Assembly (NCBI RefSeq): GCF_033568475.1
Contig: NC_133120.1
Span: 55,663,499-55,727,498, forward strand
Length of the DNA stretch: 64,000 nt
Direction of reading: 5' to 3'
DNA from: Henckelia pumila
Lineage: Eukaryota; Streptophyta; Magnoliopsida; Lamiales; Gesneriaceae
Below are positions 23,401-36,100 of this stretch, piece by piece; position 1 is the first letter of the stretch; each line of letters opens with the position of its first letter. The notes below the pieces were generated by a model. That model was given only the letters and a program-made list of their open reading frames with translations. It was not told where the DNA came from and ran no database searches. The translations under genes were made by a program, and so were the position numbers.

Positions 23401-24850
23401 CTCAACTCGTAAAATTTGCAAGACGGTCCTCAAATGCTCTGCATGGTCAGTACGGTTCTTCGAGTAGATAAGAATATCATCGATGAAGATAATAACAAAC
23501 TCCTCTAAAAAGCGCTAAAAGATACGGTTCATCAAACCCATAAAAACCGCTGGAGCGTTAGTCAAACCGAACGACATGACTATAAACTCAAAATGACCAT
23601 ACCTCGTTTTGAATGCGGTCTTAGGAACATCTTCCTCTTGCACTCTCAGCTGGTGATAACCTGACCTCAGATCAATCTTCGAATAGATAGAAGAACCTTG
23701 CACCTGATCAAAAAGGTCATCTATTTGGGGTGAAGGATACATGTTCTTGACTGTAGCCTAATTCAGTTGACGGTAGTCAATACAGAGCCGCACAGAACCA
23801 TCCTTCTTCCGAACAAACAGAACAGGAGCGCCACAAGGCGATACACTAGGTCTGATGTATCCCTTGGCAATCAAATCCTCAAGCTGCTCCTTCAACTCTC
23901 TCAATTCAACTAGTGCCATGCGATACGGAGCTTTGGAAATAAGTTGAGTACCTGATACCAAATCAATGCTGAATTCGATCTCTCGAATAGGCTGCAATCC
24001 AGGAACATCTTTCGAAAACACATCAGCAAATTCTCTAACCACTGGTATATCAACAAAATCAGGGCTAGATTTCAGTACATCAACTGCATAGACCAAAAAG
24101 CCTTATGCACCTCTCTGTAACAAACGAGTCATAGATAACACTGAAATCAAAGGAATTCTAGATCGAGAACCCTTACCAAAGAATTTCCACTCTTCTGCCA
24201 TTTCAGGTCTGAACCTGACAACTTTCGAAAAACAATCGACTGTTTCCCTATACTTGGTTAAAGCATCTATACCAACAATAAAGTCAAAATCTGACAGCCC
24301 AAGTACAATACAGTCGAACTCTAACAAATTTCCCTAAAAGCAGAGTTCACAGTTCCTGACTAATCTGACGGAAAGAATTCCTCCACCCAAAGGTGAAGTA
24401 ACAGCTACTACAGTAAGTAACAACACATTAGGCAAAGCATGCAACAACACAAATTTCTCAGAGATAAAAGAATGGGAAGCACCTGTATCTATCAAAACAT
24501 GAGCAGAATAACCGAAAATCGAACAGTTACCTGCTATAACATCGTCAGGTGTTGCCTGAGCTTGATCCTCTGTCAAAGCAAAGACTCATGTCTACTGTCT
24601 CGGAGGCTGGTTTGCACTAGGGTTACCTCCCTGTCTGTTCTGCTGCTGAGGCTGGAAAGAGTGAACTGCAGAAGACTGTCTCTCAGGCTGTGCTGTAGGT
24701 CTAGATGAACTCCCACTCTGAGCTCGATCTCTACTACGCTGAGGGCACACCTTAGAAAAGTGTCTCGGTTGCTGACAGGTATTGCAGTTCCCAAAGAATC
24801 CTACACACTGATCCAGTGAGTGTCTACCCCCACACTTGCTGCAGAACATG
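20459..24850 (-). pseudogene. Element A2 broken pol
   Basis: Read right to left: zinc knuckle 24849-24592, protease ~24576-24334 ([12 protein letters not shown] present), protease-RT linker 24327-24103, RT 24096-23515, a duplicated RT block 23433-22834, RT/RNase H 22843-22013 ([19 protein letters not shown]), RNase H-IN spacer 21970-21734, IN zinc domain 21733-21512, IN core 21499-21092, and GPY/F plus chromodomain-like end 21079-20459. In-frame stops and frameshifts separate these blocks. Overall protein similarity to A1 is high. Confidence 0.9.
22412..23808. repeat. ~699-bp tandem duplication within A2 reverse transcriptase
   Basis: Two near-identical units, about 22412-23110 and 23111-23808, covering RT from [10 protein letters not shown] through SFVDLK. 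Equivalent landmarks (AGATCAACAAAGC at 22413 and 23111; CACAGAA at 23092 and 23791) are 698-699 bp apart. The copies differ at a few positions, including a one-base gap near 22858, so this is not a simple sequencing repeat. The unit junction lies at ATCCTTCTT. Confidence 0.85.
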
Positions 24851-25065
24851 GATGAAGATCCAGAACTCTGTCCTAAACCAAATTTCTTGGAACCACTGGA
24901 ACTTGAAGAACTGTTCCCCTGCCTCTTGAACTGTTTCCCCCTTGCTTTGTATTGATTCCTTCTGTTTCCCCCACTGCTTCCACCTTCATACCTCTGCTGT
25001 TGGTTTTGATACTGAGGTGGCTGATTCTGATACTGAGATGGTTGGTTCTGAGACTGTCTCTGCTA

Positions 25066-25722
25066 CTAAGGCACCATCTGATTTCCTCTCTGTCTCCACA
25101 AACCCGCTTCAGCTCCCTTTGCGTGATTCATGGCATCCGCAAAGTTATCAGGCCTATAAGTATTTACCAATGTGAAGATGTCGGGATTCAAGCCGTTGAT
25201 GAACTGATCGGCTTTGGTTTCTTCATTGTCAGCGATATGCGGTGCAAAATGCAAAAGACTATCGAATTTGGCAACATACTCTTCAATGTTCAAGTTCCCT
25301 TGCCTCATATTGGAAAACTCTGCTCCCTTGTCCTTTCGGTACGAAACAGGGAAAAACCGCTTATAAAACTCATTTTTGAAAAGATTCCAATTAACAACCG
25401 TACCTCGATTCTCCATGGATCTCTTTGTCGTGATCCACCAGTTCTTAGCAACACCACGAAGCTGATGAATGACTAACCTAGTTCGGCGGTCGTCGGAGTA
25501 ATCAAGGGAATCGAACAACTGATCAATGTCGTCCAACCAGCTCTCACAGTCAACCGGATTCTCTGTACCTAGCAACAAAGGCAGATTAAACGACTGAAAC
25601 CTCTTCATCAAGGTTTCCATAGGAGTCGCTGTAGCATCCATCTGAACAGTTTCAGTACTAGTTTTCTCATTCAGTGGAGTAACTGGCGGTGGGTTTCTGT
25701 TAATAACTCGACGAGGACCCAT
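25066..25722 (-). pseudogene. Element A2 gag
   Basis: ATG at 25720-25722 (MGPRRVINRN), capsid domain like A1 (SWLDDIDQLF, WWITTKRSM, FKNEFYKRFF, MRQGNLNIEEYVAKFD). It stops at a TAG at about 25063-25065, where A1 continues into its Gln-rich tail. At the site of A1's TAG, A2 has CAG (near 24927), which shows the original gag-pol continuity. Confidence 0.85.
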
Positions 25723-25751
25723 CTTATAATCAAAGGTTAGGACACAAGATA

Positions 25752-26702
25752 TGTTTAGATTGAGATGGAATCCAAGATATTTGATGTTTAAATAATCAAA
25801 AATTGATATACTTGATATGCCTCATTGCATTCATCTTGATCCAAACTTCTTTGAGTTTTGAAGACAGATACGCCTAGATTGCAATGGATGTTTGGAATTA
25901 TATTGGAGTGGGATAGGTTAGAAATTAGATCCTATAGTTAGAATACTCTATATAGATGGCCATAGTCCGGGAACAAGAAGCTCAACGCCACCTCGATCGG
26001 GAGAGTAGGTGGGAGATGGTTGGGCATTCTTTTCCCCGGGATCCCAAGAACCAAGATTCAGATTGAATCTATGATTTGAAAGCCTTTTTTATTGAACATG
26101 ATTGCATCTTATCATTTTCCATATATGATCTTTTCTAGTAATAGAATCATGCCTTAAAATGTATACATGATTTGTATGCTTATCATCGTTCATACTGGGA
26201 ATTTTATTCTCATCGGAGTTATCCGGTTGTTGCTTTGTTTTGTATGTGTACATGGTAATTAACAGGTAGGGCAGGAACTGGTCAGAGACGACTTCAATAG
26301 CTCGAGATTGAGTCATAGATGTCGGGATTTGGGTTTAGAAGTAAAGTTGCTTTGTATTCATTTCAAATATGACGAACTTGTGTTGTATATTGTTGAACAT
26401 TGAAAAGTTGTATTTTCTTTGTCGAGCACCTTACATGGTAGTGTTCTTTCATGTATTTGAACCCTAAATAGTTGTAAGAATTGAATTCAGACGCGAAACC
26501 CATTATCAAATTAAGAATATTTTCTGCTACAGGACTCCAGCAGAATTCTCGCTCGCGAGCTCCTGCGCTCGAGCGAGGTACTATGCATTTTATAAAAAAA
26601 AAATTTACCTTTGATTGCTTGGAGTTTTTGGGGTTCTTAGAGTATTAATTCATAATTATTGTTTTGTTCTATCATAGTAGATTAGCACCGAAGGTTCCCA
26701 CA
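25752..26702 (+). mobile_element. Element B 3' LTR, part 3 of 3
   Basis: Resumes with TGTTTAGATTGAGATGG, the continuation of 18280, and matches 2841-3859. It ends GGTTCCCACA. The hairpin block is shortened relative to the 5' LTR (near 26545-26577). Confidence 0.85.
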
Positions 26703-26948
26703 CTATCTGATTGACCCGAGATCGGAGCTTCTGATATGCAGTTCGATGATTCCGAACTACTCGATATTTCTGATCACCAACTCTGGCTTCCGAACTGTTC
26801 TTTGGATCTTTCGAATTGTCCCAATATGAAACCCTCGAAACCATATTTGATCATTCTGAATCCGATTTCCAACTCATTTACTCTAAATGAGAGTCCCTTA
26901 AAGATGTTTAGGCAGTAGATTAGCTTAATTAGTAGTTGGGATACTACA
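26703..26948 (-). mobile_element. Element E 3' LTR remnant
   Basis: In element sense it starts TGTAGTATCCC at 26948, right after a polypurine tract (reverse complement of 26949-26965, TTCTCCCCAACTTAAG). Only about 246 bp are seen before B interrupts it. The distal part would be to the left of B; 1-1737 is a candidate. Confidence 0.65.
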
Positions 26949-27112
26949 TTCTCCCCAACTTAAGATATTTCGTCTTCGAAATCCAAACCAGGATAATTAG
27001 AACAATAAAACTGAAAAACCTCATTAAATACTGCAGTTTCAAGTACAACTACTGCTAAAAAAAACTAAATACAATCAAAACAATTTCGGATTCTCAAAAC
27101 GCATAAGAATCT

Positions 27113-28763
27113 CTAACTCCCAATTCGCTTTCTCAGTGCCTCGACGCTGCCATTGAACCATAACCAGAGGAATGCGTTTATTCCGAGGTACCTTGTCCTT
27201 CTTGTCGATAATCCTAAGCGGTATCCCACGTACGACAAATCATGCTCTAGCTGGATCTCTATCGAATGCAGAATTTGTGACTCATCTGCAATATATTGAT
27301 GGAGTAATGATGCATGGAACACTTTGTGAATGCTAGAAAGATACGGTGATAATGCCAAACGGTATGTCACATCTCCAAACTTTTCCAGTATCTCGAACGG
27401 GCCAATGAATCTAGGTGCTAAATTGCCCTTCAAACCGAATCTCATCACCTTTTGGAAAGGCGATGCTCGCAGGAAAACATGCTATCCCATCTCAAAATGC
27501 AATGGTCTGCAATTGGTGTTGGCATAACTGGCCTATCTGTCTTGCATTGTCTTGATTCTCTTCTTGATTAACTCAATCTTTTCTACGATCTATTGGATCA
27601 ATTCCGGTCCTTCAAACTGTCATTACCATACCTCATCCCAAAATAAGGGTGTACAAAAATGGCAACCATAAAGAGCCTCAAATGTTGCCAATACTACGAT
27701 GATAGATATTGTTGTAAGAGAACTCTATCATCGGCAAGTGATCCTGCTAGGATAACCCAAAATCCATCACTGCATATCATCTAATGTCCGAATAGTCCAC
27801 TTGTACTGACCGTCAGTATCTGAGTGATATGCAGTACTCAAACTCAAAGTAGTACTCAAAAGCTCACTGAAAGCTACCCCAAAACCGTGAGATGAACCTC
27901 GGATCTCTATCACTGACTATGCTCAAAGGAACTCCATGAAATCGAAAAATCTCTTGGATGTATAACCTCTTCATGCGATCAAAAGTGAACTCGCGGTTAT
28001 ACAAAAGAAAATGAGCAGATTTGGACAACCTGTCCACAATAACCCAAATGGCATCACACTGCCTGGAGGACATTGGAAGTGGGCGACAATCCATCGTCAC
28101 ATGCTCCCACTTCCATTCCAGGATCTCCAGGCTCTGCATTAGACCACCTGGTCGTCGATGCTCAGCCTTGACATGCTGACAAACAAGACATTGAGAGACA
28201 AATTGGTAAATATTGTGCTTCATACCTTTCCATCGGAATCTTGTACGTAGATCCTTATACATCTTGGCACTGCCTGGGTGCACGGTGAATATACTACAAT
28301 GAGCCTGAGACAGAATCTCGTCTCGTAAGGTCGAATCGTCAGGTACCACTACTGTATCAGACAAACACAACAATCCGTCTGTTTGAAAATGGAAACAGAA
28401 TATGTTGTCTCCCTGAACAATTCTCGCTAACTTTTGCGGCTTCAGATCAAAAAACTGCAATTGCCGGAGGTGGGCGAACAACGACGGCTCAGCTAGTACT
28501 AAAAATACTCGAATCCCTTGTTGTCCTTTCTGGTGCCGGAACATGAAGTCCAGAGAACAACACTTTTGAACTGTACTAACCACTGCACTAGTGCGGAGAG
28601 CACTAACACTTACCTTATGGCTAAGTGCGTCCGCTACTGGATTCACAGAACCTGGATGGTTATTAATCTCACAATCATATTCCTTAAGAAGATACATCCA
28701 ACGACGCTGCCTCATATTCAACTCCGTCTGAGTGAACAAATATTTCAAACTCTTGTGGTCCAA
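27113..28763 (-). pseudogene. Element E RNase H-integrase remnants
   Basis: 28763-27864 carries the RNase H tail ([20 protein letters not shown]), the integrase zinc site ([10 protein letters not shown]...[10 protein letters not shown]) and core segments [13 protein letters not shown] and [13 protein letters not shown]. The first catalytic Asp region reads VTMDCRPLP, so its surroundings are altered. 27448-27113 carries the GPY/F module (FIGPFEILEKFGD). Between 27448 and 27864 the frame is broken. It is a gypsy element of a lineage different from A: identity to A1 is partial throughout. Confidence 0.85.
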
Positions 28764-28784
28764 AAAGGTCTCGAATCGCTCGCC

Positions 28785-29131
28785 TTACAAATAATGGTAC
28801 CAAATCTTTAGTGAAAACACGATCATTACAAGCTCTAGATCTTGCACTGGGTAGTTTCCTTCGTGTGTTTTTAACTGTCTAGAAGCATAGGCAATCACAT
28901 GCTCTCTCTGTGTCAGCACACAGCCCAACCCTTGAAGAGATGCATCTGTGTAAACTACATATCCTCCGGGTCCAGATGGTAACACAATAAAAGGCGCGAT
29001 AGTCAGTCGACTCCTCAACTCGTCAAAGATCTGCTCACACTCAATCGACCAGACAAAAGGAATATCCTCCCTTGTCAGTTGCGTCAGTGGCCTAGAAATT
29101 TGTGAGAAATTCTCGATGAATCTTTGGTAAT
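28785..29131 (-). pseudogene. Element E RT/RNase H remnant, left part
   Basis: Encodes [18 protein letters not shown] and the RNase H start [16 protein letters not shown]. It is cut at 29131 by the D LTR and resumes at 38232 with the codons for the preceding GLAGY motif. Confidence 0.85.
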
Positions 29132-29884
29132 TGTGGAGACCCCGGTTCAAACCACAACACAAAAAACAACCAACCTAACCAGGAAATTTTTTTTTTTTAA
29201 TATGAACAGTGAAGAAAAATTGTTCAAAACAACCCAGACCCACACGAACTTCTACACGGACCCATATAAAAACCCATGCATGGGCCCCGTACTACCTCCG
29301 TGCCTTGGTCCATGCATAAGGGCGCAAAATCAGAAGGCACACGGACCCATGTCCGGAGGTGTGTCCAGGGTCCGTGCACTAAAAATTTTTTTTTTTTTGC
29401 CCGAAAACCCGGAATGGTTCCATCTCGATACAATAATCAAATCTTACCATTAAAAGGAATTTAAGCAACCTCAAAACAAAGAGGAATACCACGCGTTTGA
29501 TAAAATACAAATTGTTCTATATTTATTCAAAATAAGTTCAAACAACTTTCAAACTCAACCCGAGCTCCACTTCTATACTCAATCCCAAACCTCAAGGGCC
29601 TCTCGAACTCGGCCCTGGATTACCTGTTGCAATACACACACACAAGACAAAACAACAGCTGGACGGTAAGTATAAAACCTAGTATGAACAAGGGAAGCAT
29701 ATAATCATCAAATGTCCAAATTCAAATGCATTTGAAAATCGATAAAACTCAATCGATGCTATTTTAAAATAAATAATGCTTTTAGTGAAATGCATGCTCA
29801 AAGATATGTTGGCTTCCAAACGATGGGCATCAATCATCGAGGTTCGTATCCGACCCCGACATCGAGATTCATATCCAATCTCGG

Positions 29885-30100
29885 TAGCGATGTTGTAACT
29901 CGTCATCGCATCGATGTTGTAACTCGCCATCAATTTTATTCAATTCATCATCAATGTTGTAACTCGCCATTGATGGTATTTCAGTCCATCATCAATGTTG
30001 TAACTCGCCATTGATGGTATTTCAACACTGAAAAGAATTATGCTCAATATGAATGAGATGATGCAATATACATATATCGATGCTGTAACTCGGCATCTTG
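29885..30100. repeat. Tandem motif array in LTR D
   Basis: ATGTTGTAACTCGYCAT recurs about five times (near 29891, 29913, 29963, 29995 and, as ATGCTGTAACTCGGCAT, 30081). Two complete units including TTGATGGTATTTCA lie in tandem at about 29960-30025. Flanking GATG/CATC arms allow local hairpins. Confidence 0.75.
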
Positions 30101-31153
30101 ATTATTCTCATTTCAAATCAACTCAAACTCATGCATATTCAATTATTTGATTAATGTAAATGGCATAAAACAACATCGATAATCATCGAGAAACCATCAA
30201 AAAAACTCATGCCATTTAAATCACGTGAATCAAATAAATCAAGAAATAACACATAAACAAGTAAAGTGTGTGATTTTCTCGGGACTAGAGAAATAAACTC
30301 ATCTCGAATTTCAATCTCATTTATTCATAGTATGCTCATACCTTCAATCTCGATTTGGAAAAGCTCAAATCTTGAAAGCTACAACAATACAAAGCTTATA
30401 TCAATTTCCATTCAATCGAACATCAATATTTTCAAGGCAATAATCGACTCAAACCTCGATCGATTTCCAAACAACTCGAATTCTTACTGTTCGAATTTGA
30501 TAAACTCCAAACCAAATCTGAAATGGATAATATAAACTCATTATTTCATTTCTCAATTGCATGGTTCAACACAATATTAAATAAACTCTTTCAAAGTCGA
30601 ACCGACGGCATAACGGCTAAAAAACAGCATTTCCAAAATCCTCAACATCATTTATACATCAATATTCAATTCATATCATCATCAAACATCATCCTCATTT
30701 TCGTAAATCAACAGCCCCTAAAACATGGGTTTTTCAAAAATTCATACAAAAATGGAAAACATGCTCAAACGATGGTATTTTCTCAAACCGTCTTAGATAT
30801 ATCATCTCTATCAACTTTAGAACATGTTTATCAACTCAAATATTGAATCCAAAAACACCAAAAAATTAGAACTTGCTAGAATTTCATAATACTTACGTAT
30901 AAACGTAGCCCTCGTCACGAGGATTGCAAATAAGCAATTATCTTCGAATTCTACCAGTCAGATGAAGTTGGATCAAAGTTTGAAGTGCTCAACAATGGCG
31001 TGAAGGAGCTTTTTTGCTCCTCTCTCCCTTATTCTCGCTTCCTACGTTTGATTCTCTCAATAATGAAGAGACAAAGCCATTATGATTCATTAATTACTTT
31101 GTCTTTACAATTTGCATTTTAGTTCTTGGAATTCTCAAAACTGCAATTCAGTC

Positions 31154-33104
31154 TGTGAGACCTCGATACTAAATATCTTATCTCGGATTAAACAACAATA
31201 GAGCATAAAAGATCCAAGATTAAAAGCAAAGAAATTTTTTTTATTTATTTTTTTAAAAGGGTGCCGCGCTCTGGCGGTAGAAAACTACCGCTCGGGCACG
31301 ACCAAAACAGCAGCCCTGTTACTTTTCTCAAAAGGGGGTACGCTCGGTCTGCTAAAAACTGCAGATTGGGCGCCCCCTGCACCAGAACAGAAAAACAGAA
31401 ATAAACTTTCCAACTCAAACCAATATCCATTCCAAACATAACAAGATTCATAATACATGCAACGACAACATTCAATCCGCAATATTTGAATATCAGAAAC
31501 TACAAACATCAACCAAGTTCGAGTCCTAAACATACTTCAAATATAAACAAGATTGGCATGCTGATTCGACTTCTAAACCGAGTCTCACTTATATTCCTTG
31601 ACCTCGAAGCTAACCAAGCCTCCTCTGACTTGAACCTGCCCCACCTTTTGCAAAGTACACATACAAAACAAAGCAACAGCCAGATAACTCCGATGAGAAT
31701 GATATTCCCAGTAAAAGCAACATAACACGCAATACAAGTAATATATCAATAGCATGATATACAGATAACATATTCAATGTTAATACGAATGAAATGCATG
31801 TCTTTAAAACAGGGATATCAACTCTGATAATCAAGGAATTACTGCTCTGCTTTTGGGATCCCGAGGATGAGATCACGTAAACAACTAACCGACTCTCCCG
31901 ATCGAGGTTGTGCTACCTATCTCCATCTTCTAGACTTTGGTGCGACTATAAAGAGTATGCTGACACTAGGAGAACCTCTAAGCCTAGGCCACTCGCTTAA
32001 AGCCCCCAAAACGTCTAACATAAAAGGGTCGTTCTGCCCGCTGAAATCAAGGATTTGGCTCAAGATGAATGCATAAGAAAACATAAAGCATTAAGTCATA
32101 TAACAAAAGCTCAAACAATAAAATACATGTTCCACATTCTAGAACAAGTATTGATGCAAGTATATGATTTAAGGGAAACTCAAGAACCAACTGTCTCGAG
32201 TGTGCTATCCCGCTAAAACGATGTCTACTTGTACCTTTAGATTTGAGTAGCTCCAACTTTGGACAAGCTACAATAAGAGGTTATATCAAAATCTATACAA
32301 CCTAAAGCAACAACAAACTCTCAAGGTAAACTCTTTACCGCTCTTCGTCTAACTCTTTGACGATTGATTTCTGCTAACTCTGGGCTCAACATACTTCAAA
32401 CGAATCTGTACGGAGGCAGAAGAAGATCAATCAACAACGAAAAAATCCAATAGACAAAGTTCAACAACTCAAAAGCTTCAAAAATCCCAAATTCCAAACT
32501 AGCGGCATAACGACTATAAACTGATCAAACCGGAAATACAGACAGCAGTACAGCATTGAAAACAACTCAAAGCAATGCTAAAACAACAATAACAACCCGG
32601 ATCCAACAAATCACAAAACTCCCATTTTTGAATTATGCTTCCGAAAATCAAAGCAAATCCGAACGACGCTCTGTTTCAAAACCGACTGAGAATAACTGAT
32701 AAGAACTATCTCAAAAACGACATAACCAAAATCGATTCTAACAACACCCAAAAATAGAAGTATAAATGATCGGAGGAATACTTACAATAAAACGAAGCTC
32801 TCGCTACTGTGATCGCTAATCTGTCTTCAGAAATAAATTCTAACGGACGGATCGACCGAAAACTGAAATATGAAATCTTGAAATAGGAAAGGGGCATCTT
32901 CAATGGAGGGATAACGAGATGGGGAAGAAGATGTGTGAAGAAGAATTCAAACCAAGCTATAAATATCTAAAAACTCCATATTTGCATTTTAGTCCCTCAA
33001 ATTTCCGAAAATTGCAAAATAGACCCTAATCAAAATCGAGTCGGCTCTTGAACTCTGTAATCTCCAAATATTTCAAATAACGCAATTAAGATAAAGACGT
33101 TACA
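31154..33104 (-). mobile_element. Element A3 3' LTR
   Basis: TGTGAGACC...GACGTTACA in window orientation. It carries two hairpin modules near 31263-31305 and 31334-31375, and the conserved block GCGGCATAACGACTATAA at 32503-32520. Confidence 0.9.
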
Positions 33105-36100
33105 TTTCTCCCCCTATAAGAACTGATTTCGTCCTCGAAATCGAATACTGTTCAATCTCAAAAGCTAAGGGATAAAACCCAAAACTACAAGAGAATTCAT
33201 CTCTCATAATTAAGTCTAGAAACTTTCTGCTCTAAATCGGACTCTGCTCCCCAACTTTATTTTTCAAATCCGTAATGGCTCAATGGTACTAACTCAAACT
33301 GAATCGGTTTGTTTCAGAGTTGCTCCTCTGCTCAGTCAAAACTCTGAATCAGTCGACTCAAGCAATTCGTCATCTCATCAAGTCCGGTCTCATCAGCTAA
33401 AGAACAAGGAAAACCTGGTCTGGTAATTCAGCATCAAGAATCTGGTGATAATCCGCATCAAAAGACGGAAAAGCACATCGTGAAAACCAGAAACAGACGG
33501 GACAAAACAAGTTCGTAGGCAAAATGCTGATAGAACTCCTATATGTTTCGAATTCTAAACCGGAAGTACCGATAGTAGATAAAATAAAAACAGATATTTT
33601 GGCTAAGAGAATACGCTGCTGCATAAAATCTCTCCTGTTAGAATGGATTTCCAATCGGAATTTCCTTAGTACCTCTAATCATATTCTCTTTCTCATACTC
33701 AGTCTGTACGGCAAAACCAGTATTACAGCTTCTAAGATCAGGAAGATTACGGGAATCTCCCCGTAAGAAAATAGATACCAGATCTTTTAATCAATAAGAT
33801 CGCCACGATCTCAAAATCCAGAATCAGACATTGAGTCTCGAGCGTCTTCAGCTGTTACGATGCTCAAGAAAACCAGTGACTCCTTTGTTCAAGAAAATAC
33901 CTCAAATCTCAATAAAAATAAGTGCAAAGCACCGTAAGGTCATCAATACAAAAGAAATAAAAGAAATAAAGAATCGCTGGTCAATCTCTTCTTCAATCAA
34001 TAAGAATTGGTCTCATAAGATTAAGTCCAGAAAGAAAAACATATTCTGCTGAGTAATCGGCTTCACAACAATAAGAATCCCCTCGATAATCAGGGATAGA
34101 TATCATTCAACTTCTAATCTCAGGTAAGAACGCTGATCTAGAACGATTCATATCAGCTTCGGTCTTGAGGTGATCAACAAGACTTCCACCTCTAGATAAT
34201 ATGATCGAGGAAGGACAACTGGATCCAATCAGAATTCAGACATCGATAGAAAAAGTATATCACAGCTTGGCATGCAAATCTGCAAACAACTTTCAAGAAT
34301 CTGAAAGATTAGTACGACTCTTTGAACGGATAAGAATTTCATTGGCAAGAATAGTCACGAATCCATCTAAGTATCTCTGAAAGATTCGGCTCCTAAAATA
34401 CATACGCACTACAGGAGCGTCTGCCAAATTCACGGCAATACAAAGTTCAAGCGACAAACCTTGTTCTGAGTCCGATCTAAGGAAGATGATATTCTGATCT
34501 GAATCCAAGATGAAGTCAATCTGACGAATCGGAATCAAAACTGGAAGCTCATCCTGCCATAACATCTTCTGCGAATTCTATAACCACTGGTGTATCATCC
34601 AGATCGGGTTAAATTCAGTACATCGAATGAAAACATCTAGCATTTCTCCGCACATCTCTGCAATAAACGGTCAATCTATAAAACAAATATCGATAGAATC
34701 TTCAAAACAAGAATTCTTACCGGAGGATTTCCACTTGTCTAACGATTTAGATCTGAATCTGACAAATTCCTGAAAACATTCCTCGGTTGCCCTATACTTG
34801 GTTAAACAGCTCAAATGATAATAAAACTCGAAATTCGATAACCTAAGTACCAATTGCCCAGTTCAATCTTATTCCCATCCAAATCAAGAGTTGCTACTAA
34901 AGTAACCCAAAAGCTCAACAAAAGGGAAAGCATCAAACTATATTCCTCAAGTAAAAAGGTAAGGAAAGTACCAATTTCTAACATTCAAAAGGCAGAAAAA
35001 CCCAATATTCGAATGGTTACCTGACGTATCATCTCCAGGTGCATTCCGAGTCTGCGGATCCTCATTCAGAGCAAAGACTAAAGTTTGTGGCATCGGAGGT
35101 TGATTCACCCCCGGATAACCTCCTCGTCGATTATGCTGCGGTGGCTGAAATGAATGAACCACAGAAGCTTGCCGTCACTGCTGAACCATCGGTCTAAAAG
35201 AATTCCCCGACCGTGATCCAACGGTATCACACTGGGGACATCTCCTCGCGTAGTGTCATGTCTGATGGCAGATATTGCAACTACCAAAAATACCCAGACA
35301 ATGCTCGCTGAGGTGTTGACCTCCACAATTGTTGCAAAACATTCCTGAAGATCCAAAACTCTGACCCAAACCAACTTGTTTTGATCCACTGGAGCTAGAA
35401 GAACTGCTCCCAGACTTCTTGAATTGTTTTCCTCTCGGTTGGAGGTGATCTCTAAAGTTATTCTCTCTATATCCGGTCGAATGCTGAAACAGAATCTGCC
35501 GCAAAAATTCAGCTTTAAAAAGACTCCAAGAAATGATCGTACCTTGATTCTCCAAGGATTTCTTCCTTGAAATCCACCAACCTTTGGCAATCCCCTTAAA
35601 TTGGTACACAACAAACCGAATTCGTCGGTTGTCGGTGTATTCGAGAGAATCAAACAACTGGTCAATCTCCTCTAACCAATTCTCACAATCCACAGCATTC
35701 TCAGTACTCTTCTGAGTAGGTGGGTTGAACGACTGAAACCTCATCAGAAGTGATTCCATCGGTGTCGGATTGACATCCATTCTTCTAGATGTCGAACAAA
35801 TCTGTTTGATCGGGGTTCACTCTTCTGAATGTTTCCTGTTAAAAATTTCATCGAGGAAAAATATCTCATATTCAAGAGAATTAGGGCACAAATATCTCAA
35901 ATTCAAAAATCTCGTGTCCCTAATCTCTGTTCAAAATTTTCATTCCATCTCAGGAATATTCAAGTCTGCATTTCTAATATAACATGCTTTATAATTTATA
36001 ACACAAAATCATGTAATTCAAATAGTTCATGGAATAGTAAATCATGCTCGCATGACACTTAAATACTCATTTAAATAATCCAATCACATACGAGAATTCA

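Larger units (their letters stand above)
18281..25746 (-). mobile_element. Element A2: one-LTR, A-family gypsy element on the minus strand
   Basis: Only the 3' LTR is present (18281-20360, TGTGAGACC...GCGTTACA in window orientation). The internal region runs from 20361 to 25746 and stops 24 bases upstream of the gag start; the whole 5' LTR, primer-binding site and leader are absent. The outer ends read TG...CA in element sense (TGTGTCC... to ...CTCACA). The flanks are ATATA (18276-18280) and AGATA (25747-25751), a 5-bp TSD with one mismatch, and B's LTR resumes at once. Pol is broken by stops, frameshifts and a ~699-bp tandem duplication. Confidence 0.85.
2777..26702 (+). mobile_element. Element B: old gypsy LTR retrotransposon, interrupted twice
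   Basis: Layout on the plus strand: 5'-truncated 5' LTR (2777-3859), primer-binding site (3865), decayed internal region (3860-8082), and 3' LTR starting TGTAAATCC at 8083. The 3' LTR is split into 8083-9232, 18063-18280 and 25752-26702 by insertion of A1 and A2, and ends CCCACA. Removing both insertions leaves a continuous LTR of about 2.3 kb colinear with the 5' copy. The two LTRs differ by many substitutions and indels and the coding region is riddled with stops, so B is older than its passengers. It lies in the 3' LTR of element E; its right flank is CTATC and its left flank is lost. Confidence 0.85.

Noticed and set aside
29124..29453. 109-codon plus-strand frame across the D LTR edge
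   Set aside because: It crosses the junction of element E and the D LTR and contains homopolymer-encoded Phe/Lys runs; not a gene.
29885..30100. CRISPR-like spaced repeats
   Set aside because: Units are irregularly spaced, within an LTR of a plant genome, and have no associated genes.
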